A DNA stretch of 64,000 bases from assembly GCA_026874595.1 (NCBI GenBank), contig CM049320.1:5769464-5833463 (forward strand), in the 5' to 3' direction. A program made the position numbers and the translations under genes. The notes beneath the pieces are model-generated. The model did no database searches. It had not been told where the DNA came from and worked only from the letters and a program-made list of their open reading frames with translations. Shown in pieces: positions 1 through 13,055 of this stretch (the stretch's first letter is position 1; the number at the start of each line of letters is the position of its first letter). Source of the stretch: Sipunculus nudus. Lineage: Eukaryota > Annelida > Sipuncula > Golfingiida > Sipunculidae.

Positions 1-426
1 TACATTTAGTTCTACTTAAATCTGCAAAATCTATCCTGGAAAAATATCATCGGAGCATATGACCCGTCATCCTAAACCAAAACTGTTGAATGCGGTGCTA
101 CCCAGCCTGACAATTTTAACTATGCATAATGTGCTAAAATTAGTGATCCTGTACGCACTTGAGACTGTTTGTTAGCTTTTACTTAAAAAGCAATCAAATA
201 TTATTTCCCCATTCAACCAAAATTGCGTTAATAATATAAATCGTCTATTTATTCTCAGTATAACTCTTAAAATGAAATAATGCTTTTGTTCTGATATAGT
301 GGCTTATTTCGCTATTGTAATAATATCACGGCTTACTTTTCTTTTGAGGGATTTTACAACAATAATTCTTATACTGCCTTTGTCTCAGCTTCAACTTTCC
401 TTTCGTATTTTTAAGTGTTATTTTAG

Positions 427-2254
427 AGATATCAACCAAAGTCATGATCAGCAAGCACTACACCATGTATCCTAACAAAAAAGTTTTGGGCAAAGACAGT
501 TCCAGGCAGAATTCGGAGATAATTACCTGCTTGGTTCAGTGTAACCTACACGAGTCATGCAAAGCCGTGAATACATTCTACAACAGAACCTGCGAGCTGG
601 TCTTGTCACAAGTTGATATATCGGTGTACTATGGGGGATGTGTCTCGTTCATCACCCTTAACGACAAAACTACTCAAGGTACGACTTTTATCACCCCTGA
701 AGCATCCACACCAACGTATACCATATCAAAACTATTCTGATGTATTTATCCCGTATCAGGCTACTTCTTCTTCATTTAACGTGAAAAGAAGGTGCATGGC
801 ACATGTAAAAATTATGTAGAATATGTCACAGAACGTGTGAAAAGCCGCATGGTGTCAAAATGTTATATATGTGATAGAAATAAATGCACAGTTTGCACAC
901 CTATTTCAAAACTTGCGCCCCCCTCGTTAATCGTAAGTTCATAGGCCAGGCTGAACAAGGTGAAATTCCTCCTCTAATGCTTAAGTCCTATTAGAAAACG
1001 AAACATACTGAAAACAAGAGTTGTGACCATCTTGCAAAGTATCATTTTAGATGCAACCTATCGCCATTTTAACTTATCTTTAAGTTTATTTTCAGTAGTG
1101 ATATGGCTTATAATCAAAATAACTCATCAATCCAATACAAATCCCCATAGAAGGTCGATATTGCAGTTATTTGAAAAGAAAATACATTCATTATTCAAAA
1201 TGAAAATATATTCCTATATTTAGAGTGTCCAAATGGTTATGGGTTCAGGCTCCAATCAGGTTCAGAACACCCGCGCGGCTCATGTTACAGATACTTCAGA
1301 CAGAAAATGTCATGGATGAGAGCGAAAGAGCTCTGTGAGCGTCATGATGGAGACTTAGTGAGCATCGAGACGAGAATGGAACTGGAACATGTTCTGTCTC
1401 TTATGACGGACAGTAGCTCAAGGATCGGTAATGCCATGCATTATTTATTATTTGGGTAGTCAGAGTTTGCACTACTTATAAAAGGGTCATTGACCCTTGC
1501 AGATATCGAGCGAATTGTTATGATTATGATCGCAAAACCGAGATTATTTTGGTTATATCATTACATCAAGACTACGACGAGGCCTTGTAAAACTCTATAT
1601 TAGGAAGTCTGTATAAGCTAAAGTTTATATTTATCGCGGTATTGTCTTACCATTGTGACAAAATCAATCAGAATATTACTTACTGCTCTCTTCTTTCGAC
1701 TAAGCAGGTGACCTTTCAAATATATTTTCGGTGCGGCGTTGAGTATATTACTTAGGTTTGGTTTATTCTTACAAAATCTAATTCCTGCTTAAGGTCTTTG
1801 TGTATGTTTTATCTAAAACCTTTAAACGAAAGTTGAATATATCATAATAATTAAACCTGAACGACTTCTACAAATAAAGACATAAACAATTTCTAACTGT
1901 TTCTAAAAAATATGTTCTGTTAAATATCATATTAAGATACATTTATGATAATTTTTTATCTTCTATTTAAAGATATATTTTCATTATTATATTAAACTAG
2001 TCAATGCATTTTAAATGACTGGTTCACACAAAGCGCCTCCTGGGACATGGACATCTGCTGCTGGCACGTTCTCGGGGACAGGGTATACGTGGAAATGGTC
2101 TACTGGAGAGAGGGTGGACTTCTCACAATTTGGGATTCATCCTCCAACACCACTTGTGACCCGCAGACTGGTCATTTATAAAAACCGCACCTTGATTTCC
2201 TTGAAGCGATCTGGCAACTACTTTAACGTAAATTGTGAATCCAGAGCAATCTAA
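427..2254 (+). CDS. PAN/apple plus C-type lectin domain gene, 3' part (three exons)
   Basis: Three exons read in one frame. Exon 427-678 follows a TTTTAG acceptor, ends in a phase-1 donor (CAAG/GTACGA), and encodes a PAN/apple-like module with the pattern C-x3-C-x5-C and then NRTCEL. Exon 1224-1427 (phase 1 to phase 1) encodes the N-terminal half of a C-type lectin domain: ECPNGYGF, SCYRYF, then WMRAKELCERHDGDLVSIET. A third exon, probably 2034-2254, gives GYTWKWSTGE and NYFNVNCESRAI before TAA. The 5' exons, including any signal peptide, lie left of the window. Such proteins are usually secreted or surface carbohydrate-binding proteins. Oddities: the third-exon acceptor has a poor pyrimidine tract, the usual second cysteine is replaced, and the protein stops before the expected final ICE motif. 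It may therefore be decayed or end in an unseen exon. The PAN and lectin assignments are firm; the exon-3 boundary is inferred. Confidence 0.6.
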
Positions 2255-5200
2255 TGAATTATCTAAATATGTCCTGCTTTTTATTTCTTGTTTGCAGATC
2301 AGTGTAATCTTGTATTCATTAACAAAATCAAGAAACGGATTACTAAGAGGTATAACCAAAATGCCAGTCATATGTAAAGAATTATTCGGCAAATAATTTT
2401 AGAAGTATTATATACACTTTGTTTTATATATTGACGTATGTGCTTATGTAAATATTTTGACGCAGGAATATTGACGTTTGAAGAACATGGATATATAAAC
2501 TGTAACTGACAAATACCAACTATTCATATTAAAGAGAAAGTAATCTTATTATTTAATTCTCTTCAAAACAGACCTCACTTTCCTAAATGCTTGATTTCTT
2601 AAACATTTGCAAATTATTGTAAAAAAAAATATTATTTGAGTTAATCTTACAGATCGTATTTCAATGTAACGGTATGTATTAGAGTAAAAAAAAACACACA
2701 AACACATATATTTATAACACATTTTGTGAGTGGACCTTTGAAACATTAATTTACTTAACTATTTTATACACAAAGTACAAAAAATATATGTTAGATTTAG
2801 ACGGGGAAAAATGGAACCTGCTTACACATCTGCAATGTACCATACTTTTATTTGTTTTATACATCGGTCAAAATGTGCATCTCCGGATAAAATAACTCAA
2901 GGAAAAGGGATATGATGTTGAGAAAACTGGAAAATATCCTAATTGTTTAAAAAATACAGGAAAGTGTTGTAGGATAAACGATTATTTTTTAAGTAAAGAC
3001 AATGTTTGATAATTATTAATTATATATAAGAATTGCCCTGGGTCGAGTTAGTCTCAGGTTTAGTTATAAGCGCTAACTTTTGCTTATCCTTTGTGATGAT
3101 GACATATAGGATGTGACAATGCTATATTTTGGAGAATATCAGAGTTTTACGTACCATGTATTCAAGTTCATGCGATCTTTGCATCAGTACTATGAATACT
3201 AAGAATGACTCTGGATATTTTCCCTTCTTACCTGACCTCCGGAGACTTCCACTAACTGTTGATACCTAATACCTACTTTCGTCCATTTTTTAAATAATTC
3301 TTGAGTGAGTTACTCTTAATATGTTTATATATAAAGACAGAAACCTGTTTTTCAGAAGGGGACCGCTGGTCATTGTAAAGGTTCACCCATTAGTCGGAAT
3401 TAGGAATAAGCAGTATACCAAACATATATAAGCATATTTTGCCTTATGACATTTATAATACTTTGCTGATTCGACAGAAAGGCACTAGAACCATCAATCT
3501 AATGGGAATTTTGATTGAGGGACATTATTTCACGATAAAAATGACAGGGAACATTACAGCAGATCAATTCATGCGACATGGTTACAAGCAAAGAAACAAT
3601 TTATTGTATTTTAACACATACGTTTGTATTAAAGCTTTTTATACTTTGATGTCTTGCAAAAAATATTGTATTATTGTGTTCTTATATTATTTCATGCAGT
3701 ATTTTTTCTAAATTATTGAACCAAGTTGAAAACGACATATGTCTCAGTGTGTACTTCTGTGATTAATGAAGACAACGTTCAAGTGCATCCTTTTTTGGTA
3801 ATTTACATGTTTAAACTTGTTGGGGAAAACACTACAGATTGTATGGCATTGGTAGCATTGTCTAGTCAAACCTCTGGTCATTACTTTCCTCTGTTAAACC
3901 CATATTATTTATGAAAAGATATACCAAGTGGATTTTTAGTCATAGAGGGGATATTCGATACATCTTTTCTCATGATAAAAAATATTATTTGCTGGTCAAC
4001 AAAAGAAGTATTTTTTTCTATATACACACTTTCAAAGAGCTAAAGGATAACATCTTAGCATGTATCTAATAGAGGATTTCTTAAATTAACCATCCAAAGA
4101 GATGAAAATTAGTAATAAAGTCTTTTAAATATGTAGTGAATATATTAGCGGTATTGACGGCGATTTACTCAATGTACAAAATATGACGAAGGGCCATTAC
4201 AGAAGCAATATTATAATTATTTTCTAGTTGCCAAATCGACTACTGCAAAATAACCAAAATGTTACGAAATCGAAACTTAAGGCCTATATGACAGAATAAC
4301 ATGGCAATTATATTTAAATAAACTATGCATTATTTAATATTATATATGTATATAATTTTTGATGCATTATCTAATAAAATTGTGTTGAGCAATATTTTAA
4401 TACTTGAATTATGATGAAGCTTTGAAAGGGTAACTTTCCTCCGAGATACCTTTCCTACATAACAATGTTTGGTGTGTGAAATATATCCTCTGTTTTTATT
4501 ACGTTACTAGAAAATAGCATTATGATTATATCAAAGTATTTGATAGCAATGAATATATCCTGAAAAAATGTAAACGGTAAGAAAAATATAAAATCATAAG
4601 TATCTTAATTATAAAATACTTGAACTAAAGAATAAAATCAAATCAGTGCATATATATTATTGATTGTTTCTATTGAAGTAGAAAAAGGTGTCACTTAAAT
4701 TGCCTCCTCCATTACACTGATATTAACTGATAACTGTCAAACGTATTAATTTAACAGAAAATGAATCCATTATGGCATGAATATAATGGAAAGAATGCAT
4801 TGGTTCAAAAATATTTCAGGAATCCTGAAAAAAATGCTATGTTCTATGCCTTGGCGTGCATGTTCATGGATTGACAAGTGATTTGGTTTGACATTTAGCA
4901 AAACTTGACCTGTCAATTATCAGCATAAGCTGAGAGCTATATTTTGATATTTTAAATGGAAATGTATCAACATATGACAGATTCCATTTCTCACGAGACA
5001 GTTATAACTGAGTGCACTAACATCGGTGGTCTTAGTCTTTAGGCATAGTCTTTTTTTACCAAATGTCACTTTTTATTTCTTTTTCTTATAAATAATGGCG
5101 CTTAGCTCTTTATTAATGTAAATTGTTAAATTAAACCTGGTCAAACCATGACATATACATAGAGCTTTTAAATAATTTGATATAATTCTGCTGATGAGAT

Positions 5201-5869
5201 TCCCTGATATGAGCAAAAATCAATGAAAACAAAATTCCGTCTTGCATTGCACCACCCAAAGATGAAAACATGACCTATGATGGTATTTGCTCTTCGGGCC
5301 TTGTCATATGTTTCCATTTTATAAAATGAATACAGTTCAGGTTAGGTAAAATATGTTGAAAACTAAGTTTACAAATGCCCGTAGGGCTACGTATCCTTCA
5401 TATATAATATCTCAAAACATTGCAAGAACATTTATCATTATTCAATTTAACATTCTTACTCAGACATATGCAGAGCATTGTCAAAGATTTATCAAAAGGT
5501 AGATGAAAATATATATCATTCTCGAATAGCTTTCAATATACCGGTCTGGCTAGTTCCACTACTCATTTCAAGCTTTTTTGAATTTTTTATACACTAACAT
5601 TAAACCTTGCGGTAGGACAGAAATGCCAATAAGTTGCAGGGCTTATTATTTATATTCCATTTAAACCATATTATACATGTATAACGATGTCCAATGGATA
5701 TTTATTGTATTGCGGGATCTGATGGGTGACAGAGACAGACCGTCCTCAATTAAATCTAGTCGGCTTTAGTTAAAATTGCACACAACTAATAGCCAATGTA
5801 TTTGCAGTGTTTTCCTTAAATATATCGCCTTTGTGTCACATATGCGTCCGTCAGTCATTAATGCTACGG
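2255..5869. other. Anonymous AT-rich sequence, no supported gene
   Basis: About 3.6 kb of very AT-rich DNA. Open frames of 60-90 codons occur (for example 3439-3711 and 3726-3914, +), but they have no domain signature, no convincing splice context and AT-driven composition. No repeat family was recognised. It may hold the 3' flank of the lectin gene. Confidence 0.5.
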
Positions 5870-6480
5870 TCACAAATCACTAAAAGCCGTCTGTCGGCGT
5901 GGTAACTGCCAGTTTTCACTAAAATTCGTCAGGTGGCAGCTCGGTGGCAGGCACAACCGGCAGTCGGCATTTTAGACGCCGCTAGGACGCCGCTGAAATT
6001 TTAAGAAAAAGTTAAAATTCTGTCTGCCACCGGCCGATTTTTTCCAATCATGCCAGTCGTCAGGTCGACGACCGGGCGCATTTCGAAGTCGCGCGGTGGC
6101 TATCAAGCGGCAGGCGGGCAGCGGCGCGATTTTTATTCGGTCGTGGGGCTCGAGGTCCTTCAAACTTCGGCTGGCGATCGGTAGGATCAAACTGCCACTC
6201 TCTAGTATCCGGCCTGCTGCCGTAATGCTACCGACATTCCACCGTTCGATTTCAAAATATCTGCCGGCGGCAGGGCGGAGATTGAAAGGCAGCTGGGAGG
6301 CGGCTATCGGTGTTGGTAGGTGGCAGGGCGGCGATCTGCCGAGTGCAGACTCCTGGACCCCTGAATATAAATCCGAGGCCATCCACCATACAACATACTC
6401 GTCATGGCTGTCTGCTTTGGGGCTGTCTGCCTTGTCCTTTCCCTTCCCTTTAGGGGGCATCTTGTTGGAAGGAAATGGTT
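5870..6480 (-). other. GC-rich insert with an open frame starting MPPKGKGKDK
   Basis: A block of about 600 bp that is strikingly GC-rich beside its neighbours, with dozens of GGCAG/CTGCC and GCCGCC words. On the minus strand a frame opens at an ATG at 6460 (MPPKGKGKDKADSPKAD) and runs to a TAA at 5972-5974, 162 codons. An in-frame upstream ATG at 6589 would add 43 residues rich in Tyr, Pro and Ser. The first 40 residues from 6460 look like a real protein start: basic, low complexity, then WWMASDLYSG. The remainder follows the GC-rich repeat and may be coding only by chance, since stops are rare there. No family is recognised. A non-autonomous transposon or GC-rich repeat carrying a captured 5' coding end are both possible. 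Confidence 0.45.
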
Positions 6481-6533
6481 GATAATAATGGTTGATGGAA
6501 AATGGTTGATAATAAATGGTTGATGGTACACTT
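6472..6533. repeat. Short tandem repeat of a GGTTGATAATAA-like unit
   Basis: The word ATGGTTGAT recurs four times in about 60 bp, spaced by AATA, GGAAA or AATAA linkers, immediately upstream (minus-strand sense) of the MPPKGKGK frame. It is probably slippage at the edge of the GC-rich insert. Confidence 0.6.
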
Positions 6534-6849
6534 TGCTGGACAATATAGCGTGAAAAACAAACAGCCAGGCAAAGAAAATGAGCAAACAAGGTGGCATATC
6601 TTGATTACCAGTAATATATTTATTTGTGTCCTAATGCACATAATATGAAATGTAGAGGCAGATTTTAAGACACTTCAGATGCAAGAAGTTAAGTTTGTAG
6701 AAAATAAATGGCGTTAAAAATACTGATAATGCTATTGAACAGCAAAGTGTGACATAATAAAATTATTGTTAAAAAAATAATATACTTAAGATACAAAAAA
6801 AAGATTTGTTTTATGTTTTGTGTTGACTGGCAGTTATACATAAAATGTT

Positions 6850-9038
6850 GCATAAAAGAAATCCCAGATCCACATCCAGATCAAGATCTCCTTACCTGGT
6901 GAAACTACTTATAAGCGAATGATTCATCAGATTACAAAAACTAAAAAATCCTAAATAATTGTATGGGATAATTTTGTTTAAACATAATATAAATAATTAT
7001 ACTACTACTAATAATAAAATAATAATAATAATGATGAAACCATAATATCCAATTTTTGCCTTTTTGAATCATAAAGAAAAATATCAATATTCATATTGGC
7101 CTAAGAAAACAACAGTGAATGTTAAATAACATGACAGGAAGCATTTAGGCTTAATAATATATATATCAACGAAACAATGTAACAGAACCTAACATTCTGT
7201 ACACAAGTTATATGATAAATTAAAGAAATATATAGATCCTGCTGATCAAGTAATTTTATGGGGAACCTAAATATTATGGTCAGGATAAAATTAGATAAAA
7301 AGATGGCACTGCAGACATTATAAAAATGGCAGTGGAAACTTTTTGCAGATAGCACACCATTTTATAGATATTTTAGGTTTAGGTTTACTGATCAGAAAAG
7401 CTGCATATAGATTATGAACAATTAACCTTTTGTAGTAGACTATACTTCAGGTGAAAGCCAAGTAACCTACGATATAGAATTAAAAAATTTGGAACCCAAC
7501 ATTATATAAAATCATAGAACTCTGCTATTTAACTAGATATTGAATAATTAATGGTCATGGAGATTAAAAGAAAAGGTTACTGAAAGCTTAAAATGATTTA
7601 TTAAATGAAGATGAACTAACATCATGATAAATTGAAGAACAAAATAATAAAACTGGATCGAGATTATGAGATCTTAGAAGGGGAACGACTTGGGATATTA
7701 AAACAAAATAGGAGTTTTATATAAAAAGAGAGCTAGGGTAAGAGGTACAAAAATAATCCTAAGCATAAATGAGAAGAATAAAATGAATATTTTGATAATA
7801 TAGCTCTAGGTAAAGCCAAGAAATAGTGGATGAAATAAGTGCAGTGAACACTATGTAATAAGACACATATAACCACAAAGCACAGGACTGTATTATTACT
7901 TTAAAAACTAGATTGTATTCTGAATCCGAAGAAATATAAAAATTGCTCAAATATATTAGAAAACAAATCTGCTGCAGTAGAATTAAAGCAAATGTCCGAA
8001 AAATGTAGTCAATGGAAAAGCAATCTTATTTACGATTATATCATTTACAAGCAAATAAAACAAAGTAGAAGATAGGCAGAAAATGAAAAATGACCCTACT
8101 TATCAAAACGGAATTTAGAAAAACTTGATAGCATTATCACAAAACAAGATCATTGTAATACTTTAAGAACATTTTCTAGGCATAACACCACAAGTAATGA
8201 TGGGACACCTGTAGACATTAATTATGCTGTTGTCATATTTTGGTTCTGCAGTGGTAGCTTTGTTAAACAAATTAATGCAAGAAAGAGACCTATCCGCATA
8301 AAAAATAGGGTCATCATTGCAGAATTGTACACCGATATCGCTATTACCAGAAACTCTCACTAATAATGAAGAATATTACAAAACATTTCATGAAAAGAGT
8401 AAAAGTTTTTATGTACAATGAACGTTTACAGCAGTAAATATAGAAATGCTATCAAATATCTAAATTTAATAACAGTAAATGATACCCTCCGTATTCTTTT
8501 AAGCGTAAAAATATTGAAAGAGCTTTCAATTCTTTAGACCGGGATTTCATATCTTGTATTTTCAGTTAATACAATTCTGCTACATCTTTTATAGAATAGA
8601 ATAAAACGCTATATAAAATATTGAAAATTCATCTTTAATAAGGGAGGTGACTTCTGGATACCTTAGAGTGGAATGAAGGGTCCGCCCAGGAGATCCACTG
8701 TTATAATATTTATCCGTGATCGCGGAGAATATTAAGACTAATAAGGTAAACAAGGACTTTAGAAATTGAAAACTTATTTAACTTTGTACAATTCATACAG
8801 TGAAAGATCTAAATTGGGCAAAACAAGTTTTACAGCACTTTGGTTACAACTTGTTCATGAAGTTGAAATCAAAAGAAAAAAAAATATGCATGAAAACAGA
8901 GGCAGCTCCATATTTCAATTTATGCAGATTGCTTAAATGTTTCTCTTTTCAAAATTTATTATTATTTGGCAAATGATCCTTTACCAAACACGTTTTTTTA
9001 CAAAGAGCTTAATAAAATTAAATTTATCTTCATTTCAG
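6850..9038 (+). mobile_element. Decayed L1/Tx1-like non-LTR retrotransposon, copy 1
   Basis: Collinear reverse-transcriptase motifs survive on the plus strand, broken by stops and frame changes. They are a VALLNKLMQERDLS segment (about 8240-8295), a PISLLP motif (about 8330-8350), IERAFNSLDRDF (8508-8546, the catalytic D..AFD block), and GYLRVE then RVRPGDPL (8650-8700), the R-G/R-P-GDPLS block typical of L1 and Tx1 RTs. The whole segment is homologous in direct orientation to 47460-49275. The shared sequence stops at TTCATTTCAG (9029-9038). No intact ORF remains, so the element is inactive. Clade placement rests on the GDPLS signature and is an inference. Confidence 0.65.
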
Positions 9039-9153
9039 ATGTGTTTACGGTAGGCGGTTTACTTTGATAGGGACTGCCATTAAAAATGGCGGGCTGTACC
9101 ACGAAGAGCCACACTTTGACCTCGGCTTTGATATCTCATCAGAATGTGAATAA
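9039..9153 (+). CDS. Candidate terminal exon, unknown gene
   Basis: A TTCATTTCAG acceptor is followed by a 37-codon open frame (from TGT at 9040) ending in TAA at 9151-9153. It begins CVYGRRFTLIGTAIKNGG and ends DISSECE, with two cysteines. Composition is less AT-rich than the flanks, and an AATAAA-like GAATAAAC overlaps the stop. It abuts the end of the decayed LINE exactly. It could be the last exon of a secreted protein (perhaps the lectin gene upstream) or a fragment carried by the repeat. No family is recognised and no partner exon was found. Confidence 0.25.
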
Positions 9154-9192
9154 ACCGTTTCTTGCATTATGAATTCTATACATAGTCATTCA

Positions 9193-9196
9193 AACA

Positions 9197-9246
<50 letters not shown>

Positions 9247-9254
9247 CACACACC
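9193..9254. repeat. (AC)n-(AT)n-(AC)n microsatellite
   Basis: A run of CA dinucleotides passes into TATATA and back to CACA. The apparent HTHTHT/YIYI peptide across it is low-complexity translation and not a gene. Confidence 0.9.
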
Positions 9255-9366
9255 TCTCTACCCGACTTACCATCTGACAAAAAACCTGTGCGCTTCAAAA
9301 GATCTCATGTTAATAAACATGTTAGACATATATATGGAAATGGTATTCACAAAAAAGTCGGTTCCC

Positions 9367-9412
9367 TGAAGGTGGGAATAGAACCCACGATCTTCAGATT
9401 TCAGGTCGGGTG
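9367..9412 (-). repeat. tRNA-derived SINE fragment
   Basis: On the minus strand the sequence reads GATCGTGGGTTCTATTCCCA, matching a tRNA T-arm with a near-canonical B box (GGTTCTATTCC against GGTTCGANTCC) and a paired GTGGG/CCCAC stem. The 5' tRNA half is cut off by a (TA)n tract at 9415-9433. It is too incomplete for a functional tRNA gene. Confidence 0.35.
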
Positions 9413-9433
9413 CCGTATATATATATATATATA

Positions 9434-12400
9434 AATATGTTCCTCAACTGTATATATTGTAATGAGTTTTTTAATAAAAGATGCATAAATATGAGCGAGG
9501 AAGCAATTCTATTTAGCCAAGTATGTTTTTTTATTTTATTTTTTAGACTGTGTTGTTACCGGTGACAAAAATTCAAGCATTAGACAGTACCCTACGTCGC
9601 GTTTATTCTCCCATTAATTAGTTTAAAATTGTGCCAAAAACATAAATTAGAAATCATTTATTTTAGTCACAATAAGTATCTTTTCCAATATAAGATTATT
9701 TTTCATTTCAGTATCATACATTTCTAATTATAAAGTCCTCATCTAGTTCTTTTGAAAGAAATACTTCATACGTTTTATATAAGATTAGAAGAACAGAAAA
9801 AAAATGTTAAGTCTTCTGGCGAACAAATCGAAATCCCCCTGTGAGAATAACTCTGTCTTGCTTCTTTGTTATTCTTAGTTCCATGCACATAAAATCTGAA
9901 ATGCAGATTCAAAACGATATTAGAAATTTACTAAAAATGTATAGTTACCTCCTCTGCTGAGAGACCTTGAAAAATTTGTAAAATCGCACAGAGGTATATT
10001 GTTTTCTTGAGCGAGTCTGAGCAAAAAACATAGCATAAGTATGTAACCCAGAATCATGTTACCGTCTCTAATGACGAGCTGATTGGAGACGGCAGTCCAA
10101 ACTATCCATAGAGTTTAAAGGGGCCCAATCATCTAATCTGTTTTGTATAAACTAAAGCTAATCCCCTGGAGCTTTTATAAAAATAGGCCAGTAAACTTGG
10201 ATATCACCGCACAGAGGCTGCTTTTTTTTTATACCAACATGTTTAAAATATGTGGGGGCCCGCAAAAATAATCAAAACAAAGTCAGCAATGGAAACTGGT
10301 GGCAAGTAAGATAAGCAAGAGCTTTCAAATTACTTTTGGCAACAAGTGATATTTCTACTTCGGCATATATGCAGCCTATCACCTTATGTTATATGTGTTT
10401 CCTTTTGTCAATATTGCTGTGTTTACACAAAGGCGTTATAAGAACTTTTCATAACCGAAAATAACCTTCGACCATTATTATATACACATAGGAAGCCCGA
10501 AATCACATAATTTCTTTATTCAACAGGCAGGGGAAACCTTTAATACATAAAAAAAGTCTGATGCCAAAATTACTTATGATATGCGTTGGTGAAAATTACA
10601 AAACCAAGAAATAGCTTTCTTATTTGAGGGGAAATAGACATGTGGTGAATAAATAAACTTGGAGTCAAATTAAGATGTTCTTTCTGGGTGGCAATGATTA
10701 ATTGGTTTATGTGGATACATGCAACATGCAGATCGAAAGCGGGTATAATTGCATATATATTGTACCAGTATCTCTTTGGAGATGGATATCATCACATAAA
10801 TATCCTTGTTTTCTAAACATCGTAAACAAACGGTCTGTTTATGTCGCATCTGTGTGTGAACCACGAATCCTCACATCCCTAAAACATTCCGTATTGCCAT
10901 CACACGATTAATGGGTTAATGATGCGAACATCATCAATGGTAAATTCATTCAGTACATAATATCCACCGTTTCGTGACCAAATGACGTCAATATTTCATC
11001 AGGTCATGGAGCTGCAGCCCTAGGCTTTTGTTTAGATTGATTTATGATTATAAGGTGCATACATGAAGAACGACGACGCCCGCAGTAGTAAACGAATATA
11101 TATAGAGATTAATCACACAACAAAAGCCAATGGCTTTGAGCTGTTGCCTGCATGTTGCCGTTAAGATTTCAAAATAAACAAACATGTTACCTTTCAGTTA
11201 ATCGTGTAATAGGTTCATAATGAAGTTAAACTAATGGGATATAATGCAGACAATCATTGATTGTCGTTGAGACGGATGCATTTACAATACCGGGTGGGTG
11301 TTAGTATTCTGCTCACCAAACATGGGTCATATTTTATATGTTACAAAAGAATTTCCGTTAGGTGAGACATATTTATACAGTCTGACTTTTATTGAAAACA
11401 GGGAAAGAGATCAATCCCAATGTCCTTCAAACGGTATAACGTGTTCCATTAAGCATCCAAAATAATAAAATACAGGGACTTCGGAGGCTACAGATAGAAA
11501 GCGACAATATCAAATAGGAACCTTTCGATTCTTTGAATAGTTGGATTCAATTTCCTCAGAGATTTTTTTCATACCATATGTTCAAACTATAATACTAATC
11601 CTGAATTGGTTTTTTTTTCAGAAAAAAAGGATAATATGTCAAGAAAATAAAGTTATACCCTCTTTTAAGTTTCTTTCGACTCGCAAAAATAATAATTATG
11701 ACAAATATGTGCATTTTTTTCTATAACAAATGCCTTTGTTCATCTTATGAGTGGAATGTGATTTCATTATTAATATTTTTAACAATTTTCTTCAGACGTC
11801 AGGTGTTTTAATAGGAGTAAGGTTAGACAGAATATTCTTTATATATTAACCCGTCGCCAACTACCAGTACCTATATCAAACAGTGTTTGCGAAGGTGCAT
11901 ACTTTCGGAAAAGCATTCGGTGAGGATCTTTAGGCGAATGTGTTCTTAAATGAATTTTAAACCCACACTCATTACTCCACCATGCTTAATGATACATAGG
12001 TGATGTGTTCATAGGGGTTGTGAACTGCGCCCTGCGGTTTACATGTTTTGAAAAGTAATTCTTGCTATAAAGACATTAAATTCCGTATTATACCACCAAA
12101 TATTTTCGTTCAAATGCAATTGTTATTCCTCCATTGAATTGATGATGCTAATGATGGACCATTTCAAGACATGAATTCATTCTTTTCTTTTGTCACAATC
12201 GTGACACAACTACATCCTTTCTTCGTTCAGGTAGGTTCTTTTTAATATTCAGAACAATTCATTATTTTGCTAATGAAGGCAGAATATCCGGATCTAAAAA
12301 AAAGTGTACGCATTATTATGTTTAAAAGAAGTCATTGCATGATTTTAGCAACTCTACCGAGCTTACCTAAAGATGACTCCACACGGAGGCCTACACGTTT

Positions 12401-12829
12401 CGAGGTGTAAAATTTTATGCCATACATTCGGTTTGACAAACAACCCTTTTCTGAACTTTCTGTTGCCGATCTGGTTTTGCTTAAATGCTTTCTAATGACA
12501 GACACCTTACCTCTCATTCGTCATTCCGGAAAAAAGTGATCGAAAGATCTGTTATGACTTAACGATTCTCCGCCCAAGTAAAGATGGAATTTGCCTTGAG
12601 TGTTTGGAAGGTGCATATTAAATCTTATCAAATATACCGTATTAGATGAACTGATCTGCAACAGAAGTAAAACAAACAAAGAAAACTAATATCTAAACAT
12701 ACACAAACATATACATATAAAGTGTACATATATACAGACCTAAGAGGGATATTAATCGAAACCCACCTTACTCTGTAGTATTTGTAGAAAGTTAAAAAAA
12801 TATACAATCGAAGTTGAGCAAGGTATTAC
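9434..12829. other. Anonymous AT-rich interval
   Basis: No supported gene. Contents noted are an inverted copy of the 250-bp upstream element at about 10960-11205 (listed separately) and a minus-strand open stretch at 12380-12517 followed by GTAAGC, which could be an isolated exon but lacks a clear acceptor and any recognisable domain. Confidence 0.45.
10960..11205 (-). repeat. Conserved upstream element, solo inverted copy
   Basis: Reversed, this matches the element found 0.7-0.8 kb upstream of each lipocalin promoter. It has the same order of blocks: AACATGTTTGTTT, GCAACATGC.GGCA, a TTTTGTTGT..GATT block, CTGCAGCT, and ACGTCATTTG.TCACGAAA. It contains a perfect CRE-type palindrome, TGACGTCA, at 10983-10990. 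No lipocalin exon was found beside it. Confidence 0.55.
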
Positions 12830-13055
12830 CTGTCATGGAAATATGGTTACAATATGTATAAAGACAAAATGCATCTTTATAGTAAAGGGTAAGGAGATTC
12901 GTAGTACGACAATATCGGTTGTCAACCAGGAAGCATGGACGAAGCATTGTAGTAGTTGTGAATTTTGTCGTTGTACCGCTGGACAATACACCTGGTACAA
13001 ACGTAAGAGCCAAGGTGTGAAATAAAACTACCGGAAACCATAATATAGAAACCAT
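12830..13055 (-). CDS. Candidate first exon of a small secreted protein
   Basis: A minus-strand ATG at 13053-13055 opens a 75-codon frame ending in a good phase-1 donor (GACAG/GTAATA at 12830). The start is a credible signal peptide: MVSILWFPVVLF, then a hydrophobic stretch to about residue 26, then a Thr-rich segment and several cysteines (PCFLVDNRYC, FCLYTYC). Phase-1 junctions are usual for secreted modular proteins, and the window's other secreted genes use them. No downstream exon could be joined with confidence and no family is recognised. Confidence 0.3.
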
